Below are positions 1-8,574 of a stretch of DNA of 37,339 nucleotides, piece after piece; the stretch's first letter is position 1; the number at the start of each line of letters is the position of its first letter. The notes beneath the pieces were generated by a model that saw nothing but the letters and a program-made list of their open reading frames with translations, made no database searches and was not told the DNA's origin. Where the stretch lies: assembly GCA_024637045.1 (NCBI GenBank), contig JAGXFX010000018.1, forward strand, positions 67,817 through 105,155, written 5' to 3'. Position numbers and translations under genes: made by a program. Source of the DNA: Soehngenia sp. (GTDB taxonomy: Bacteria; Bacillota; Clostridia; Tissierellales; Tissierellaceae).

Positions 1-1
1 A

Positions 2-391
2 GGATTATCTGGACTGGATGTCAGAGTCATGATTCCCAACAAACCAGATCATCCATTTGTTTTTTGGGCAGGTCGAAGCTATATAGGAGAACTACTGGAG
101 GCGGGAGTAAGGTTTTATACTTATGAGAGAGGATTTCTTCATTCAAAGGTCATGATTACTGATGATTCTGTTGCGTCAGTTGGAACTGCAAACCTTGACA
201 TTAGAAGTTTTAACTTAAATTTTGAGATTAATGCGTTCATATATGACAAAGATACAAATAATAAGCTCGCCGAAAGATTTGTCCGCGATCTTGGAAACTG
301 TAAAGAAATTACTATGGAAATATATAAAAACAGGTCAAGAATAATTAAGATTAAGGAATCAATTTCAAGGCTTTTATCACCAATACTATAA
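2..391 (+). CDS. Cardiolipin synthase, C-terminal part (5' end outside window)
   Basis: This is the C-terminal end of a phospholipase-D superfamily cardiolipin synthase, a membrane enzyme that condenses two phosphatidylglycerol molecules into cardiolipin. The reading frame is open from base 2, so the start lies upstream of the window. The visible part holds one complete HKD motif: HSK at about base 140, followed by D four residues after the K and G-x-x-N (GTAN) further on, matching H-x-K-x4-D-x6-G-x2-N. The lead-in (SGLDVRVMIPNKPDHP) and the tail after the motif (LDIRSFNLNFEINAFIYD) are typical of the second PLD domain of bacterial cardiolipin synthases. The first PLD domain and the N-terminal membrane segments are not visible. 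It ends 20 bases before the aminotransferase gene, so the two may be co-transcribed. The family call is secure; the exact paralogue is not. Confidence 0.9.
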   Translation, partial: GLSGLDVRVMIPNKPDHPFVFWAGRSYIGELLEAGVRFYTYERGFLHSKVMITDDSVASVGTANLDIRSFNLNFEINAFIYDKDTNNKLAERFVRDLGNCKEITMEIYKNRSRIIKIKESISRLLSPIL

Positions 392-411
392 ATTAACAGG
401 GGGTATACAAA

Positions 412-1230
412 ATGAAATCAGAGGCAATTTTCGAATATCTTTCAGTTGATGGTGAATTGAAGAATGTTGAGGATACGACAATATTTGAAAGGATTACTAG
501 ACCTGCTATTTATGAGGTAATAAGAGTTGCAAAAGGTAACCCGATGTTTCTTGATGACCACCTTGAAAGAATGTTTGATTCAGCTAAGTTGGCAGATTTC
601 AGAATTACTTATAACAGAGATGAAATAAGAAGTCATGTACTGAGGTTGATAAATGCTGATAATATAGATAATAACAATATCAAGCTTTTATCCACACTTG
701 ATGAGTCAGGTGCAGAGATCTTTCTAATATATGCAGTAGAAAGCTTCTATCCTCCTGAATACTATTACAGTGAGGGAATTAAAACCATATTGTTCGACCA
801 TCAGAGGGAAAATCCAAATGCCAAGGTTCAGCATAGTGATTTCAGACAACGAGTAAAGGATGCCATGAACAGCAAGGATGCGTTTGAAGCACTTTTAGTA
901 AATGGACAAGGTCATATCCTTGAAGGAAGCAGATCGAATATGTTTTATGTAATGAATAAAAAACTTTATACAGCTCCAACTGCAGATGTTTTGCTTGGAA
1001 TAACTAGAAAGCACATTATTGCACTAGCCATGAAGCTTGGATACCCTGTATTGGAGAGAAGGCTCGGAAAGGATGAGATTGATAAATTAGAGGGGTTATT
1101 TATCTCTGGAACGAGTGTAGGAGTGCTTCCCGTTGCTTGGATAGATGACATCGAATTACCTACTGCAGAAAATAAAATAGTAAATGAATTGGTAGAAGGG
1201 TATAAACATCTTATGAATGAATTATCCTGA
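412..1230 (+). CDS. Class IV PLP aminotransferase (branched-chain or D-amino-acid type)
   Basis: A 272-residue fold-type IV pyridoxal-phosphate enzyme. Family members are branched-chain aminotransferase (IlvE), D-amino acid aminotransferase and aminodeoxychorismate lyase. The likely Schiff-base lysine is K138 in NAKVQ, and the PLP-phosphate contacts follow in EGSRSN (171-176) and LLGITR (194-199), all in the usual order. The N-terminal half (residues 1-120) carries the FLDDHLERMFDSA segment typical of the family. Length fits the family. The ATG at 412 has a purine-rich GGGGG ribosome site 8 bases upstream. It follows the cardiolipin synthase closely and ends before a bidirectional terminator. 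The substrate cannot be assigned from motifs. In an amino-acid fermenter a role in branched-chain or D-amino-acid turnover is plausible, but this is inference. Confidence 0.85.
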   Translation: MKSEAIFEYLSVDGELKNVEDTTIFERITRPAIYEVIRVAKGNPMFLDDHLERMFDSAKLADFRITYNRDEIRSHVLRLINADNIDNNNIKLLSTLDESGAEIFLIYAVESFYPPEYYYSEGIKTILFDHQRENPNAKVQHSDFRQRVKDAMNSKDAFEALLVNGQGHILEGSRSNMFYVMNKKLYTAPTADVLLGITRKHIIALAMKLGYPVLERRLGKDEIDKLEGLFISGTSVGVLPVAWIDDIELPTAENKIVNELVEGYKHLMNELS

Positions 1231-1243
1231 ATCTATCAAATAC

Positions 1244-1278
1244 AAAAAAAGACCTTTGGCTAAGCCAAGGGTCTTTTC
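1244..1278. terminator. Bidirectional intrinsic terminator between converging genes
   Basis: The stem is GACCTTTGGC / GCCAAGGGTC with a TAA loop (1251-1273). It is flanked by seven A on the left and four T on the right, so it can work for the aminotransferase on the plus strand and for pepT on the minus strand. The stem overlaps the last codons of pepT. Confidence 0.8.
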
Positions 1279-2492
1279 GCTGCAAGTATTATTATCTCCA
1301 TAATTGTCCTTGTAGCAAGTTTCATTCCTTCTACAGTTACATACTCGTACTTTCCGTGAAAGTTATAACCTCCAGTGAAAATATTTGGACAAGGCAGACC
1401 CATATATGAAAGCTTTGAGCCATCAGTCCCGCCTCTGACAGGTTTGATAAGGACTTCTATTTCAAGTTTTTCCATAGCTTCCCTTGCGAGATCAACTATC
1501 TCCATAACTGGCTCAATTTGTTCTTTCATATTATAATATGAGTCTTTTATATCCAAAGTTACAGCATCTGCGTATTTTACATTTAAGAACTCCGCAATTT
1601 TCATTATGATATTTTTCTTTTTTTCGAACTTGTCCTTAAAATGATCTCTAATTATATAAATCATTTCAGTTTCTTCAACCGTTCCGTCAATCCTCATTAA
1701 ATGGAAGAAACCTTCATAATCCTCAGTGTATTCAGGACGCTCATTAACTGGAAGCATATTATTCAGTTCCTGCGCAATCAGCAATGAATTAATCATTTTG
1801 TTTTTTGCTGAACCTGGATGTACATTTCTTCCCTGAATATGGACCTTAGCCGATGCGGCGTTGAAGTTTTCGTATTCAAGCTCACCAACGGGACCACCGT
1901 CTACGGTATATGCAAAATCAGCGCCGAACTTTTCAACATTAAAATGGTCTGCTCCTCTTCCAATTTCTTCATCTGGTGTAAATCCTACCTTTATTTCACC
2001 GTGGGGAATATCCGGGTTTTGTAAAAAAAACTCCATTGCAGTTATAATTTCTGCTATACCTGCTTTGTTGTCTGCTCCCAGAAGAGTGGTTCCATCTGTA
2101 GTTATAATTGTTTTACCTAGATTTTCCTGAAGTTCAGGGAAATCATCAGGGGAAAGAACAATTCCCTTATCCTTGTTTAATACTAGATCTTCTCCTTCAT
2201 AGTTCTCGAATATCTGTGGATTAACTCTTTTCCCTGACATATCAGGACTCGTGTCCATATGTGCTATAAAGCCTATCACGGGAACCTTCTTCTCTGTATT
2301 ATTTGGAAGTGTTGCCATGACGTAACCTTTTTCGTCTAAGCTTACTTCAGACATTCCGATCCCTGTCAATTCATCAGCCAGCATTCTGGCAAACTTCAAC
2401 TGAGATTCAGTACTTGGTACACTTACAGAACTTTCATCCGAAGTGGTTTCAACTTTCACATAACTTAAGAATCTGCTTGTTAATTTTTCCAT
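1260..2492 (-). CDS. pepT: Peptidase T (tripeptide aminopeptidase)
   Basis: Peptidase T is a cytosolic dizinc M20 peptidase that removes the N-terminal residue of tripeptides. Counting from the chosen start, the metal-site residues are H78 and D80 in HMDTSPD, bridging D141 in GADNKAG, and the catalytic/zinc pair E175-E176 in DEEIGRGAD. The 410-residue length matches the family (about 408). Two in-frame ATGs lie close together. The upstream one (2498) touches the ribosome site GGGAGGG directly, while the second (2492) is spaced 6 bases from it, so I chose 2492. The gene stands alone on the minus strand between plus-strand genes, with an extended -10 element about 50 bases upstream and a terminator at its 3' end. 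It fits peptide use by an amino-acid fermenter. Confidence 0.95.
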   Translation of the reverse strand: MEKLTSRFLSYVKVETTSDESSVSVPSTESQLKFARMLADELTGIGMSEVSLDEKGYVMATLPNNTEKKVPVIGFIAHMDTSPDMSGKRVNPQIFENYEGEDLVLNKDKGIVLSPDDFPELQENLGKTIITTDGTTLLGADNKAGIAEIITAMEFFLQNPDIPHGEIKVGFTPDEEIGRGADHFNVEKFGADFAYTVDGGPVGELEYENFNAASAKVHIQGRNVHPGSAKNKMINSLLIAQELNNMLPVNERPEYTEDYEGFFHLMRIDGTVEETEMIYIIRDHFKDKFEKKKNIIMKIAEFLNVKYADAVTLDIKDSYYNMKEQIEPVMEIVDLAREAMEKLEIEVLIKPVRGGTDGSKLSYMGLPCPNIFTGGYNFHGKYEYVTVEGMKLATRTIMEIIILAAKRPLA

Positions 2493-2541
2493 ACACATCC
2501 CTCCCTTTCTTTTGTACCCTTTTCTTAAAGAAATGTGTCTA

Positions 2542-2550
2542 ATAATATCA
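2542..2550 (-). promoter_or_regulatory. Possible extended -10 promoter of pepT
   Basis: The minus strand reads TGATATTAT here, a TGn-extended -10 box with one mismatch to TATAAT. It is placed to start a transcript with a leader of roughly 40 bases before pepT. I see no good -35 box. Confidence 0.4.
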
Positions 2551-2629
2551 AAATATGGGTAAATGTGCTAAGATATTAATATATTGGGGTAGAAACAACA
2601 ATATAGCATAATTTAATGGAGGGGTGTAA

Positions 2630-3493
2630 ATGAGCATTAAGATACTATGTGACAGTGCATGTGATTTGCCAGGAATATTACTTGAGGAGCTTGGGATTGA
2701 AGAGCTTCCAATAGTTGTGATAAAGGGAGATAAAGAGTTTTTTGACAAGGTTAATATAGATCCTGTGGAAGTATATAAAGGGATGAGGGATGGAGAAGTA
2801 TTCAAGACTGCTCAGATTACTCCGATAACTTTCGAGAATGCGTTTGAAAAACATATAAAGAATGGAGATGAAATCATATACATCGGATTTTCATCGGGAT
2901 TATCAGCTACTTATCAATCTGCTTCACTTGCAAAGACAATATTGATGGAAAAATATCCGAATGCAGATATAACTGTAATAGATTCCAAGGCAGCTTCTTG
3001 TGGATATGGACTTGTAGTTTATGAAGCTGGTACTGCACTTAAGAATGGGGCTACAAAGGAAGAGATAATCAAGATAATTAAATTTTACATTGAGAATGTG
3101 GATCACATATTTACAGTAGATAATATCGAGTATCTATATCGAGGAGGAAGAGTTTCCAGAACCAATGCCATACTGGGAGGAATGCTCAGTATAAAGCCAA
3201 TCTTGGAAGTTAAAGATGGAAATTTGGTTGCATTGGAGAAAGTAAGAGGAAAGAACAAGGTGCTCAAGAGAATGGTTGAATTGGTTGGTGAAAGGAATAT
3301 TGATTCAGAGCTTTCCAATACAACATTTTACATCACTCATGCAGATGACCTGGAAACGGCTGATAAACTGAAAGCCATGATTACTGAAAAATATGGGGCA
3401 AAAGATTTCATTATCAACTACATTGGAGGAGCAATTGGTGCTCACGTTGGACCAGGCTCATTGACGATTTTTTATTCAAAAAGAAAAATATAG
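2630..3493 (+). CDS. DegV family fatty-acid-binding protein
   Basis: A 287-residue DegV-family protein. Members bind a fatty acid between two domains, and some (FakB) present exogenous fatty acids to the kinase FakA. Visible family marks are DSACDLP at residues 8-14, FSSGLSATYQSA at 87-98, the YLYRGGRVS segment in the middle and HVGPGSL near the C terminus, in the normal order and with the normal length. The start ATG has GGAGGGG 7 bases upstream. No FakA-like kinase (DAK2 domain) lies in this window. The neighbouring phosphatase-like genes downstream are on the same strand with a 30-base gap, so co-transcription is possible. Fatty-acid binding is a family property; the ligand here is unknown. 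Confidence 0.9.
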   Translation: MSIKILCDSACDLPGILLEELGIEELPIVVIKGDKEFFDKVNIDPVEVYKGMRDGEVFKTAQITPITFENAFEKHIKNGDEIIYIGFSSGLSATYQSASLAKTILMEKYPNADITVIDSKAASCGYGLVVYEAGTALKNGATKEEIIKIIKFYIENVDHIFTVDNIEYLYRGGRVSRTNAILGGMLSIKPILEVKDGNLVALEKVRGKNKVLKRMVELVGERNIDSELSNTTFYITHADDLETADKLKAMITEKYGAKDFIINYIGGAIGAHVGPGSLTIFYSKRKI

Positions 3494-3523
3494 AACTACC
3501 AAATGACGTGAAGGGATGATCTT

Positions 3524-4579
3524 ATGAGAGTGCTCAAGGCGATACTAATTATAGTCGGTTTCATAGTCCTTTTGTTTGCGTCCTTTTTATTCTACATATC
3601 TGTTACAGATTTAAAGCCACAGGAAATTGAATCTTTGTCGATTTCCAATAATCAACTTAAAGAGATACCAGTTGGAGAGAATATAAATATCACAACCTAT
3701 AATATTGGATATTCAGGTCTTGATAAAACCCAGGATTTTTTTGCAGATGGTGGAGTGGGCTCAAGAGCCGAGAGTCATGATGCAGTACAGGCAAATATGG
3801 GTGCTGTGATTGATACTATTGATACCACAGAAGCAGATATACTATTTCTACAGGAAGTGGATCAGGATTCTTCCAGAAGCTATAGAATGGACCAGGTTGA
3901 GTTTTTTAAAACATATTATCCAAACTATGGCTATTCATTTGGAATAAACTACAAGGTGCCCTGGGTACCTGTACCCTTGGTTAATCCGATGGGGAAGGTC
4001 TTATCCGGAGTTATGACCCTTTCAAGATATAACATCACTGATGCAAATAGATTTCAGTTTCCGGGGGAAGAAAAGTGGCCCGTGAGTTTGTTTGAATTAG
4101 ATAGATGCTTTACAGAATCTCGTTTAAGAGCTACAAACGGCAAGGAAATTGTGTTAATAAATCTTCATCTGTCAGCATTCGACGAAGGGGGAATTATAAG
4201 ACTTCAGCAGCTTGAGTATCTTAAGAAGCATCTTGAGTTGGAGTATGAAAAAGGCAACTATGTAATTGCAGGCGGGGACTGGAATCATAATCTTCCAGGG
4301 ACTGATGCAATGACATTTGAATCCAGCGAACCATGGCCATTCTGGCTTAAGAACCTGCCCGATGATTACATTGTCAAATCATACAGTTGGGCGGTAGATG
4401 ATAGGGTTCCAACCGTACGAACCCTGGGAGAGGCTTATCAGGATGGTTATAATTTCAAGGCAGTAATTGATGGATTCCTGGTATCTGATAATATTGAAAT
4501 AGTATCTGTACAAAATGTGGATACAAATTTTGAAAACACTGATCATAATCCAGTAAATATGATTTTTTCTTTAAAATAA
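3524..4579 (+). CDS. Membrane-anchored endonuclease/exonuclease/phosphatase family protein
   Basis: A 351-residue protein with one N-terminal hydrophobic anchor (about residues 5-27) followed by an extracytoplasmic endonuclease/exonuclease/phosphatase (EEP) fold. The fold's motifs are visible: TTYNIGY (57-63) as the N-terminal strand, FLQEVD with metal-binding E111, GGDWNH with D252 and N254, and TDHNPV at 339-344 as the D-H catalytic pair. The fold serves nucleases, sphingomyelinases and lipid or sugar phosphatases; an anchored, surface-facing member is more likely to act on lipids, phosphoesters or extracellular DNA than on chromosomal repair. The ribosome site AAGGGATG precedes the ATG by 6 bases. 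The next gene, a HAD phosphatase, is 37 bases away on the same strand. Confidence 0.8.
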   Translation: MRVLKAILIIVGFIVLLFASFLFYISVTDLKPQEIESLSISNNQLKEIPVGENINITTYNIGYSGLDKTQDFFADGGVGSRAESHDAVQANMGAVIDTIDTTEADILFLQEVDQDSSRSYRMDQVEFFKTYYPNYGYSFGINYKVPWVPVPLVNPMGKVLSGVMTLSRYNITDANRFQFPGEEKWPVSLFELDRCFTESRLRATNGKEIVLINLHLSAFDEGGIIRLQQLEYLKKHLELEYEKGNYVIAGGDWNHNLPGTDAMTFESSEPWPFWLKNLPDDYIVKSYSWAVDDRVPTVRTLGEAYQDGYNFKAVIDGFLVSDNIEIVSVQNVDTNFENTDHNPVNMIFSLK

Positions 4580-4616
4580 AAGACATTATAAATACTTACA
4601 GGAAAAGAGGGATAGG

Positions 4617-5342
4617 ATGAAAAAAACAGCTGCTTTTTTTGATATTGATGGAACTATATTCAGGAATTCTCTCATGATAGAACATTTTCGCAAGCTGATT
4701 TCTTTTGAAATAATTAATCCTGAGGTTTGGTACACAAAAGTAAAGAGAGCATATGAGGATTGGGAAAAGAGGTATGCTGATTTTGAGGAATATCTTGAGA
4801 TCCTGGCAGGGGTATATCTTGAGGAATTAAAGGGAATAAAAAGAGAGCATATTGAATTTGTAGCAAATCACGTAATAGAATCAAACTGGGATATGGTGTA
4901 CAAATACTCCAGAGAGCAGATAGAGTGGCATAAGAAAATGGGACATGAGGTGTTTTTTATATCAGGAAGTCCTGATTTTCTTGTTTCCAAAATGGCTGAA
5001 AAGTATGGAGTAACAGAATATAGAGGTACTAAGTATCTGGTTGATTCTGACAATTGTTACACAGGAGAAATTGTAAGGATGTGGGATTCCGCCAGCAAGA
5101 AAAAAGTGCTTGATGAAATTATTGAAAAGTATCAGGTAGATCTTGTAAAGAGTTATGCTTATGGTGATACAACAGGTGATTTGTCGATGCTAAGAAGAAT
5201 GGGAAATCCAGTTGCAATAAATCCAAATAAGGAATTGATACTCAATATCAAGGATGATAAGTACCTTTCTAAACGAATCACTATTATTGTCGAACGAAAG
5301 AATGTAATATACAAGTGCGATGCAGATATCGAACTTTTGTAG
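4617..5342 (+). CDS. HAD-IB family phosphatase (SerB-like)
   Basis: A 241-residue haloacid-dehalogenase superfamily phosphatase of subfamily IB, the group that includes phosphoserine phosphatase-like enzymes and some lipid phosphatases. Motif I is FFDIDGT with nucleophile D9 and acid D11. Motif II is the serine in FISGSPDF (S116). The motif III lysine is in SASKKK (161-163). Motif IV is GDTTGD (183-188). A helical cap lies between motifs I and II (residues about 20-105). No transmembrane segment is evident. The start ATG is preceded by GAGGGATAGG. It follows the EEP-fold gene closely, suggesting a small phosphatase operon. The substrate is not resolvable from motifs; serine biosynthesis is possible but no other serine genes are nearby. 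Confidence 0.8.
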   Translation: MKKTAAFFDIDGTIFRNSLMIEHFRKLISFEIINPEVWYTKVKRAYEDWEKRYADFEEYLEILAGVYLEELKGIKREHIEFVANHVIESNWDMVYKYSREQIEWHKKMGHEVFFISGSPDFLVSKMAEKYGVTEYRGTKYLVDSDNCYTGEIVRMWDSASKKKVLDEIIEKYQVDLVKSYAYGDTTGDLSMLRRMGNPVAINPNKELILNIKDDKYLSKRITIIVERKNVIYKCDADIELL

Positions 5343-5382
5343 ATTCGCATCCAAGTGAAGGTTATTGTAAAGAATTCGTAAA

Positions 5383-5409
5383 TTGTTCCAATGGGATATA
5401 TTATATAAT
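5383..5409 (+). promoter_or_regulatory. Possible promoter of the GerMN lipoprotein
   Basis: A perfect TATAAT (5404-5409) sits 38 bases before the GTG start. The nearest -35-like hexamer is TTGTTC (5383-5388) with a short 15-base spacer, so the -10 box is the stronger part of this call. Confidence 0.35.
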
Positions 5410-5446
5410 CATATTAAGGAATGGTATATGGAAGAGGTGATTAAAA

Positions 5447-6532
5447 GTGAGAAAGTCAAATAGATTAAAGTTTATATTATTGATCGTTGCATTTACATTA
5501 GCATTTGCTACAGCGTGTACACCTGTAAGTGACAGTCAAGAGGAGCAGGATGAGGGCAAGTCAGACGACATTGGGATATCGCTAGATGACTATTTTCCGT
5601 TTATTCACGATTCGGTTTATGAGTATGAGGGTCGTGGCAATGAATTTGCAGAGCAAAGTGTTTTCCTGGAATATGAAAATGGTCAGAGAGGTCAGTACAG
5701 GACAATAAACCCAGGAACAGAAACAGTTAAAATAGTTGAAAGAACAGCAGATTCCGTTCGTGAGATATATCTGGAGGGAGAATTTTACCACACAGAAAAC
5801 ATACTATCCACATCTGGTATAAAGAACAATGTGCTCTTAAAGGAGCCTTTGGTGAAAGGGAATTCCTGGGAGCTTGAAGAAGGTTATACAAGGGAGATTA
5901 CTGGATTGGATGTAGAAATAGAAACTCCATATGGTCTTTTCGATGCCATTGAAGTAACAACCTATCTTGAAGAGAATAGATTGCAGAAAAATTATTATGT
6001 AAAAGACATCGGTTTGGTGGCTATCTTGTATTATGATGGAGATACCCAGATAAGTAGCTTATTAAGAGATATAGTTCAAGGACCTTACGAAAAGGACATA
6101 AGACTGTATTATCCGCTTGAAAGGGATAATGATATTGTTACCAGTTATGTAGACTATATGTTCAGTTTCAGTACAAATGATCATCTGGAAAATATTTTCG
6201 AGGATCTTTTTAAGAATCCTGTAGAAGAAGGTTTGTCGCGGGTGATATCCGATGATACTATGATTAACAGTATTTTTCTGGATAAAGGAACCTGGACAAT
6301 CAAGGTTGATTTCTCGAGTGAGCTTATTCCAGGCTGGAATGCAGGTTCATCACTGGAGCTTGAACTTATTAAAAGTATCGTAAATACATTTGGAGAATTT
6401 TATGATACTGACAAGGTTTACCTTTCAATTGATGGAGTTCCATTTACATCTGGACATTATGGTGCAGCTGAGGATGAGGTGTTTAAGGTCGATACAGAGG
6501 GAATAGAAGAATACGATGAAGACAATGAATAG
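5447..6532 (+). CDS. GerMN-domain lipoprotein
   Basis: A 361-residue exported lipoprotein. The N terminus has positive residues, a hydrophobic stretch (9-21) and a lipobox ending ATAC with the acceptor cysteine at residue 24, followed by an acidic linker. The middle (about 45-215) is a beta-rich region I cannot assign. The C-terminal part (about 215-340) resembles a GerMN domain, with a VYLSIDGVPF segment near its end; this domain occurs in spore germination protein GerM and related sporulation lipoproteins. The start is GTG, fixed by the ribosome site AGAGGTG 8 bases upstream. The tail is acidic. A strong terminator follows. A role in the envelope or in sporulation is likely from the domain but not proven. 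Confidence 0.75.
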   Translation: MRKSNRLKFILLIVAFTLAFATACTPVSDSQEEQDEGKSDDIGISLDDYFPFIHDSVYEYEGRGNEFAEQSVFLEYENGQRGQYRTINPGTETVKIVERTADSVREIYLEGEFYHTENILSTSGIKNNVLLKEPLVKGNSWELEEGYTREITGLDVEIETPYGLFDAIEVTTYLEENRLQKNYYVKDIGLVAILYYDGDTQISSLLRDIVQGPYEKDIRLYYPLERDNDIVTSYVDYMFSFSTNDHLENIFEDLFKNPVEEGLSRVISDDTMINSIFLDKGTWTIKVDFSSELIPGWNAGSSLELELIKSIVNTFGEFYDTDKVYLSIDGVPFTSGHYGAAEDEVFKVDTEGIEEYDEDNE

Positions 6533-6558
6533 CCCCACTTAAGTGGGACTATTTTTTT
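6529..6558 (+). terminator. Intrinsic terminator after the GerMN lipoprotein
   Basis: A near-perfect 24-base inverted repeat (ATAGCCCCACTT / AAGTGGGACTAT, one G-U pair) is followed by seven T. The opposite strand lacks a T run, so it acts only on the plus strand. It starts at the stop codon of the lipoprotein. Confidence 0.85.
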
Positions 6559-6579
6559 GTTTGTTTTAAAATTGTATTT

Positions 6580-8442
6580 CTATTTAGAAAAAAATTGCAA
6601 TTCATTTAGAAATCCTGAAGGACTTGCTATGTGGTCATCCATTGTTTCGTAGCAAAGGAGATCGAGAGATTTTTTAGCTCTTGTCATTCCTACATAGAAC
6701 AATCTTCTTTCTTCTTCATACAATGAATTATCACCACTTTCCATCGCTTCAACACTTGAAGCTGAAGGAAAAGAACCATCAACAAGATCGATTATATATA
6801 CTGCATCAAACTCAAGGCCTTTTGCCGAGTGGACAGTTGATAATGTAATATTGCTCCATTTTCTTGAGGATTGAAGCATAAGATCCTTTAAATCACTCAT
6901 TCTTTCTCTAAAGCGATGTAGGTTCCCTGTTTCAGCTGCTATCAATTCCAAATAATAAAGCATCTCTTTCAATTGTTCAAATGTGTATCCGTATCTTAAT
7001 GAGTTTTCATGAATGTAGCTGTCGTAGTTCAATTGGGATCTAATATATCTGATGGCATGAGCAGGAGTCATTTTTTGAAATTTTTTAAAATCCAACTCAA
7101 GTTCTAAAAGCTGCCTTCTATAAAAATCAGAAATTCCTGGGTATTTTAAGAGTTCTTTAAAAACATTTCTATCAATATGCCTTCCTTTGAGCCAGTTAAC
7201 CATTTTCCTTGAAACGTAACCTTTCATTTTATAGAAAATCTGCTCAAATATTTCAACATTTGTGTTGTCTTGAGAGAGCTCCAAAAAGTTAAAAATATCT
7301 TTGATCAGCCAATGATTGAAAAACTTCAGTTTAACATCTCTCATATAGAATTCAGTGTTATTCTTCTCAAGAAAATTCATTAAGCCTAAGGCCGATAGAT
7401 TATTTCTGTAAAGTACTGCTACCTTTTCCTGAGGATTTTTGCCGGTATTTTTTAGAATATAGCTATATTGTTCCTCAGCAGATTTCACCTTGATCACTTG
7501 AACTGCTCTGCTGTATGGATTATCTGTAGAAACTTGCTTTTTGTATCTCGATATATTTTGTTGTATAAAATCACTTGAAAGATTCACAATATTTTTGGAG
7601 GAACGAAAGTTCTGCTCCATGTAGAATACTTTTCCTCCCGGAAATACATTTTTAAAATCCAGAAGTCCCTTGGGATATGCGCCTCTGAATCCATAGATGG
7701 ACTGGTCGTCATCAGCCACAATAAACAGATTGTTTCTCGGTGATGCTAGAAGCTTCAATAATTCCAATTGAATCTTCGAGGTGTCCTGACCTTCATCAAG
7801 TTGGATATAATCGTATTTTTTACTGTAGTAGTCCAGCGCCTTGGGATTGTCAATGAGAAGATCATAGCTCATTGTAAGAAGATCATCAAAGTCCAGAAGT
7901 CTATTCTTTTTCTTGCTTTCTTCGTACAGTCGGTACATATCTCTGAACTCATCCATTTCAATTTTCTTAGTTTTAACTAGGTCATCAGGAGCTATCATCA
8001 TATTTTTTGAATATCCATAATAACTCAGAAATGCTTCCATTTTCTCTTCTGTAATAACTGAGTTAAACAATGATTGATAAATATCCTTGATCAGACGGTA
8101 TTTATTATGGGGTTCTTTATCATCTTCAATCAGGCGAAAAGAAACTCTTTTTTTTCTGGAATAATCGCGTATTATTCTGAAGCAAAACGCGTGAATAGTT
8201 GAAAATTCTGGGTTTGAGATTTCATTTGGGAATTCTGAAGTGAACCGTCTTTTCATATCAACTGCTGAAGCCTTGCTAAATGTTATTGATAGGATTCTTT
8301 CAGTCTTTATATCATTTTCTAGTATAAGTTTATGCGTCCTGTGGATAATTACAGTTGTTTTACCGGATCCAGGCACTGCAAGGATAAGGGCAGGACCATC
8401 TAGATGATTTATTGCATTTATTTGGGTAGAGCTAAGTCTCAT
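6580..8442 (-). CDS. UvrD/PcrA-type superfamily 1 DNA helicase, short form
   Basis: A 620-residue 3'-5' superfamily 1A helicase that unwinds DNA using ATP. The motifs are in order: Q motif near residues 4-12, Walker A AVPGSGKTT (22-30), motif II DEGQD (216-220), motif III DDDQSIYGFRGA (244-255), then STVHSAKGLEF (motif V region) and VGMTRAKK (motif VI) near the C terminus. PcrA and UvrD run to about 720 residues; this protein stops shortly after motif VI and lacks their C-terminal tail, which in PcrA contacts RNA polymerase. It may therefore be an accessory UvrD paralogue rather than PcrA itself. The ATG at 8442 has AGGAGG 7 bases upstream. It is a lone minus-strand gene converging with the lipoprotein. 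Confidence 0.92.
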   Translation of the reverse strand: MRLSSTQINAINHLDGPALILAVPGSGKTTVIIHRTHKLILENDIKTERILSITFSKASAVDMKRRFTSEFPNEISNPEFSTIHAFCFRIIRDYSRKKRVSFRLIEDDKEPHNKYRLIKDIYQSLFNSVITEEKMEAFLSYYGYSKNMMIAPDDLVKTKKIEMDEFRDMYRLYEESKKKNRLLDFDDLLTMSYDLLIDNPKALDYYSKKYDYIQLDEGQDTSKIQLELLKLLASPRNNLFIVADDDQSIYGFRGAYPKGLLDFKNVFPGGKVFYMEQNFRSSKNIVNLSSDFIQQNISRYKKQVSTDNPYSRAVQVIKVKSAEEQYSYILKNTGKNPQEKVAVLYRNNLSALGLMNFLEKNNTEFYMRDVKLKFFNHWLIKDIFNFLELSQDNTNVEIFEQIFYKMKGYVSRKMVNWLKGRHIDRNVFKELLKYPGISDFYRRQLLELELDFKKFQKMTPAHAIRYIRSQLNYDSYIHENSLRYGYTFEQLKEMLYYLELIAAETGNLHRFRERMSDLKDLMLQSSRKWSNITLSTVHSAKGLEFDAVYIIDLVDGSFPSASSVEAMESGDNSLYEEERRLFYVGMTRAKKSLDLLCYETMDDHIASPSGFLNELQFFSK

Positions 8443-8574
8443 AATATTCCTCCTATAATCTACAACTTAAATTTTAACACAAAAATGAGGAATAATGTAG
8501 TAAACTGATATTAGACCCTTTATTATCGGGTAACAATGTAATATAATTGTGTTAGCTTAAATGAGGTGAATACT

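Noticed and set aside
2584-2612. TTGGGG-17-CATAAT as promoter for degV
   Set aside because: The start of transcription would fall on the ribosome site itself, leaving no usable leader.
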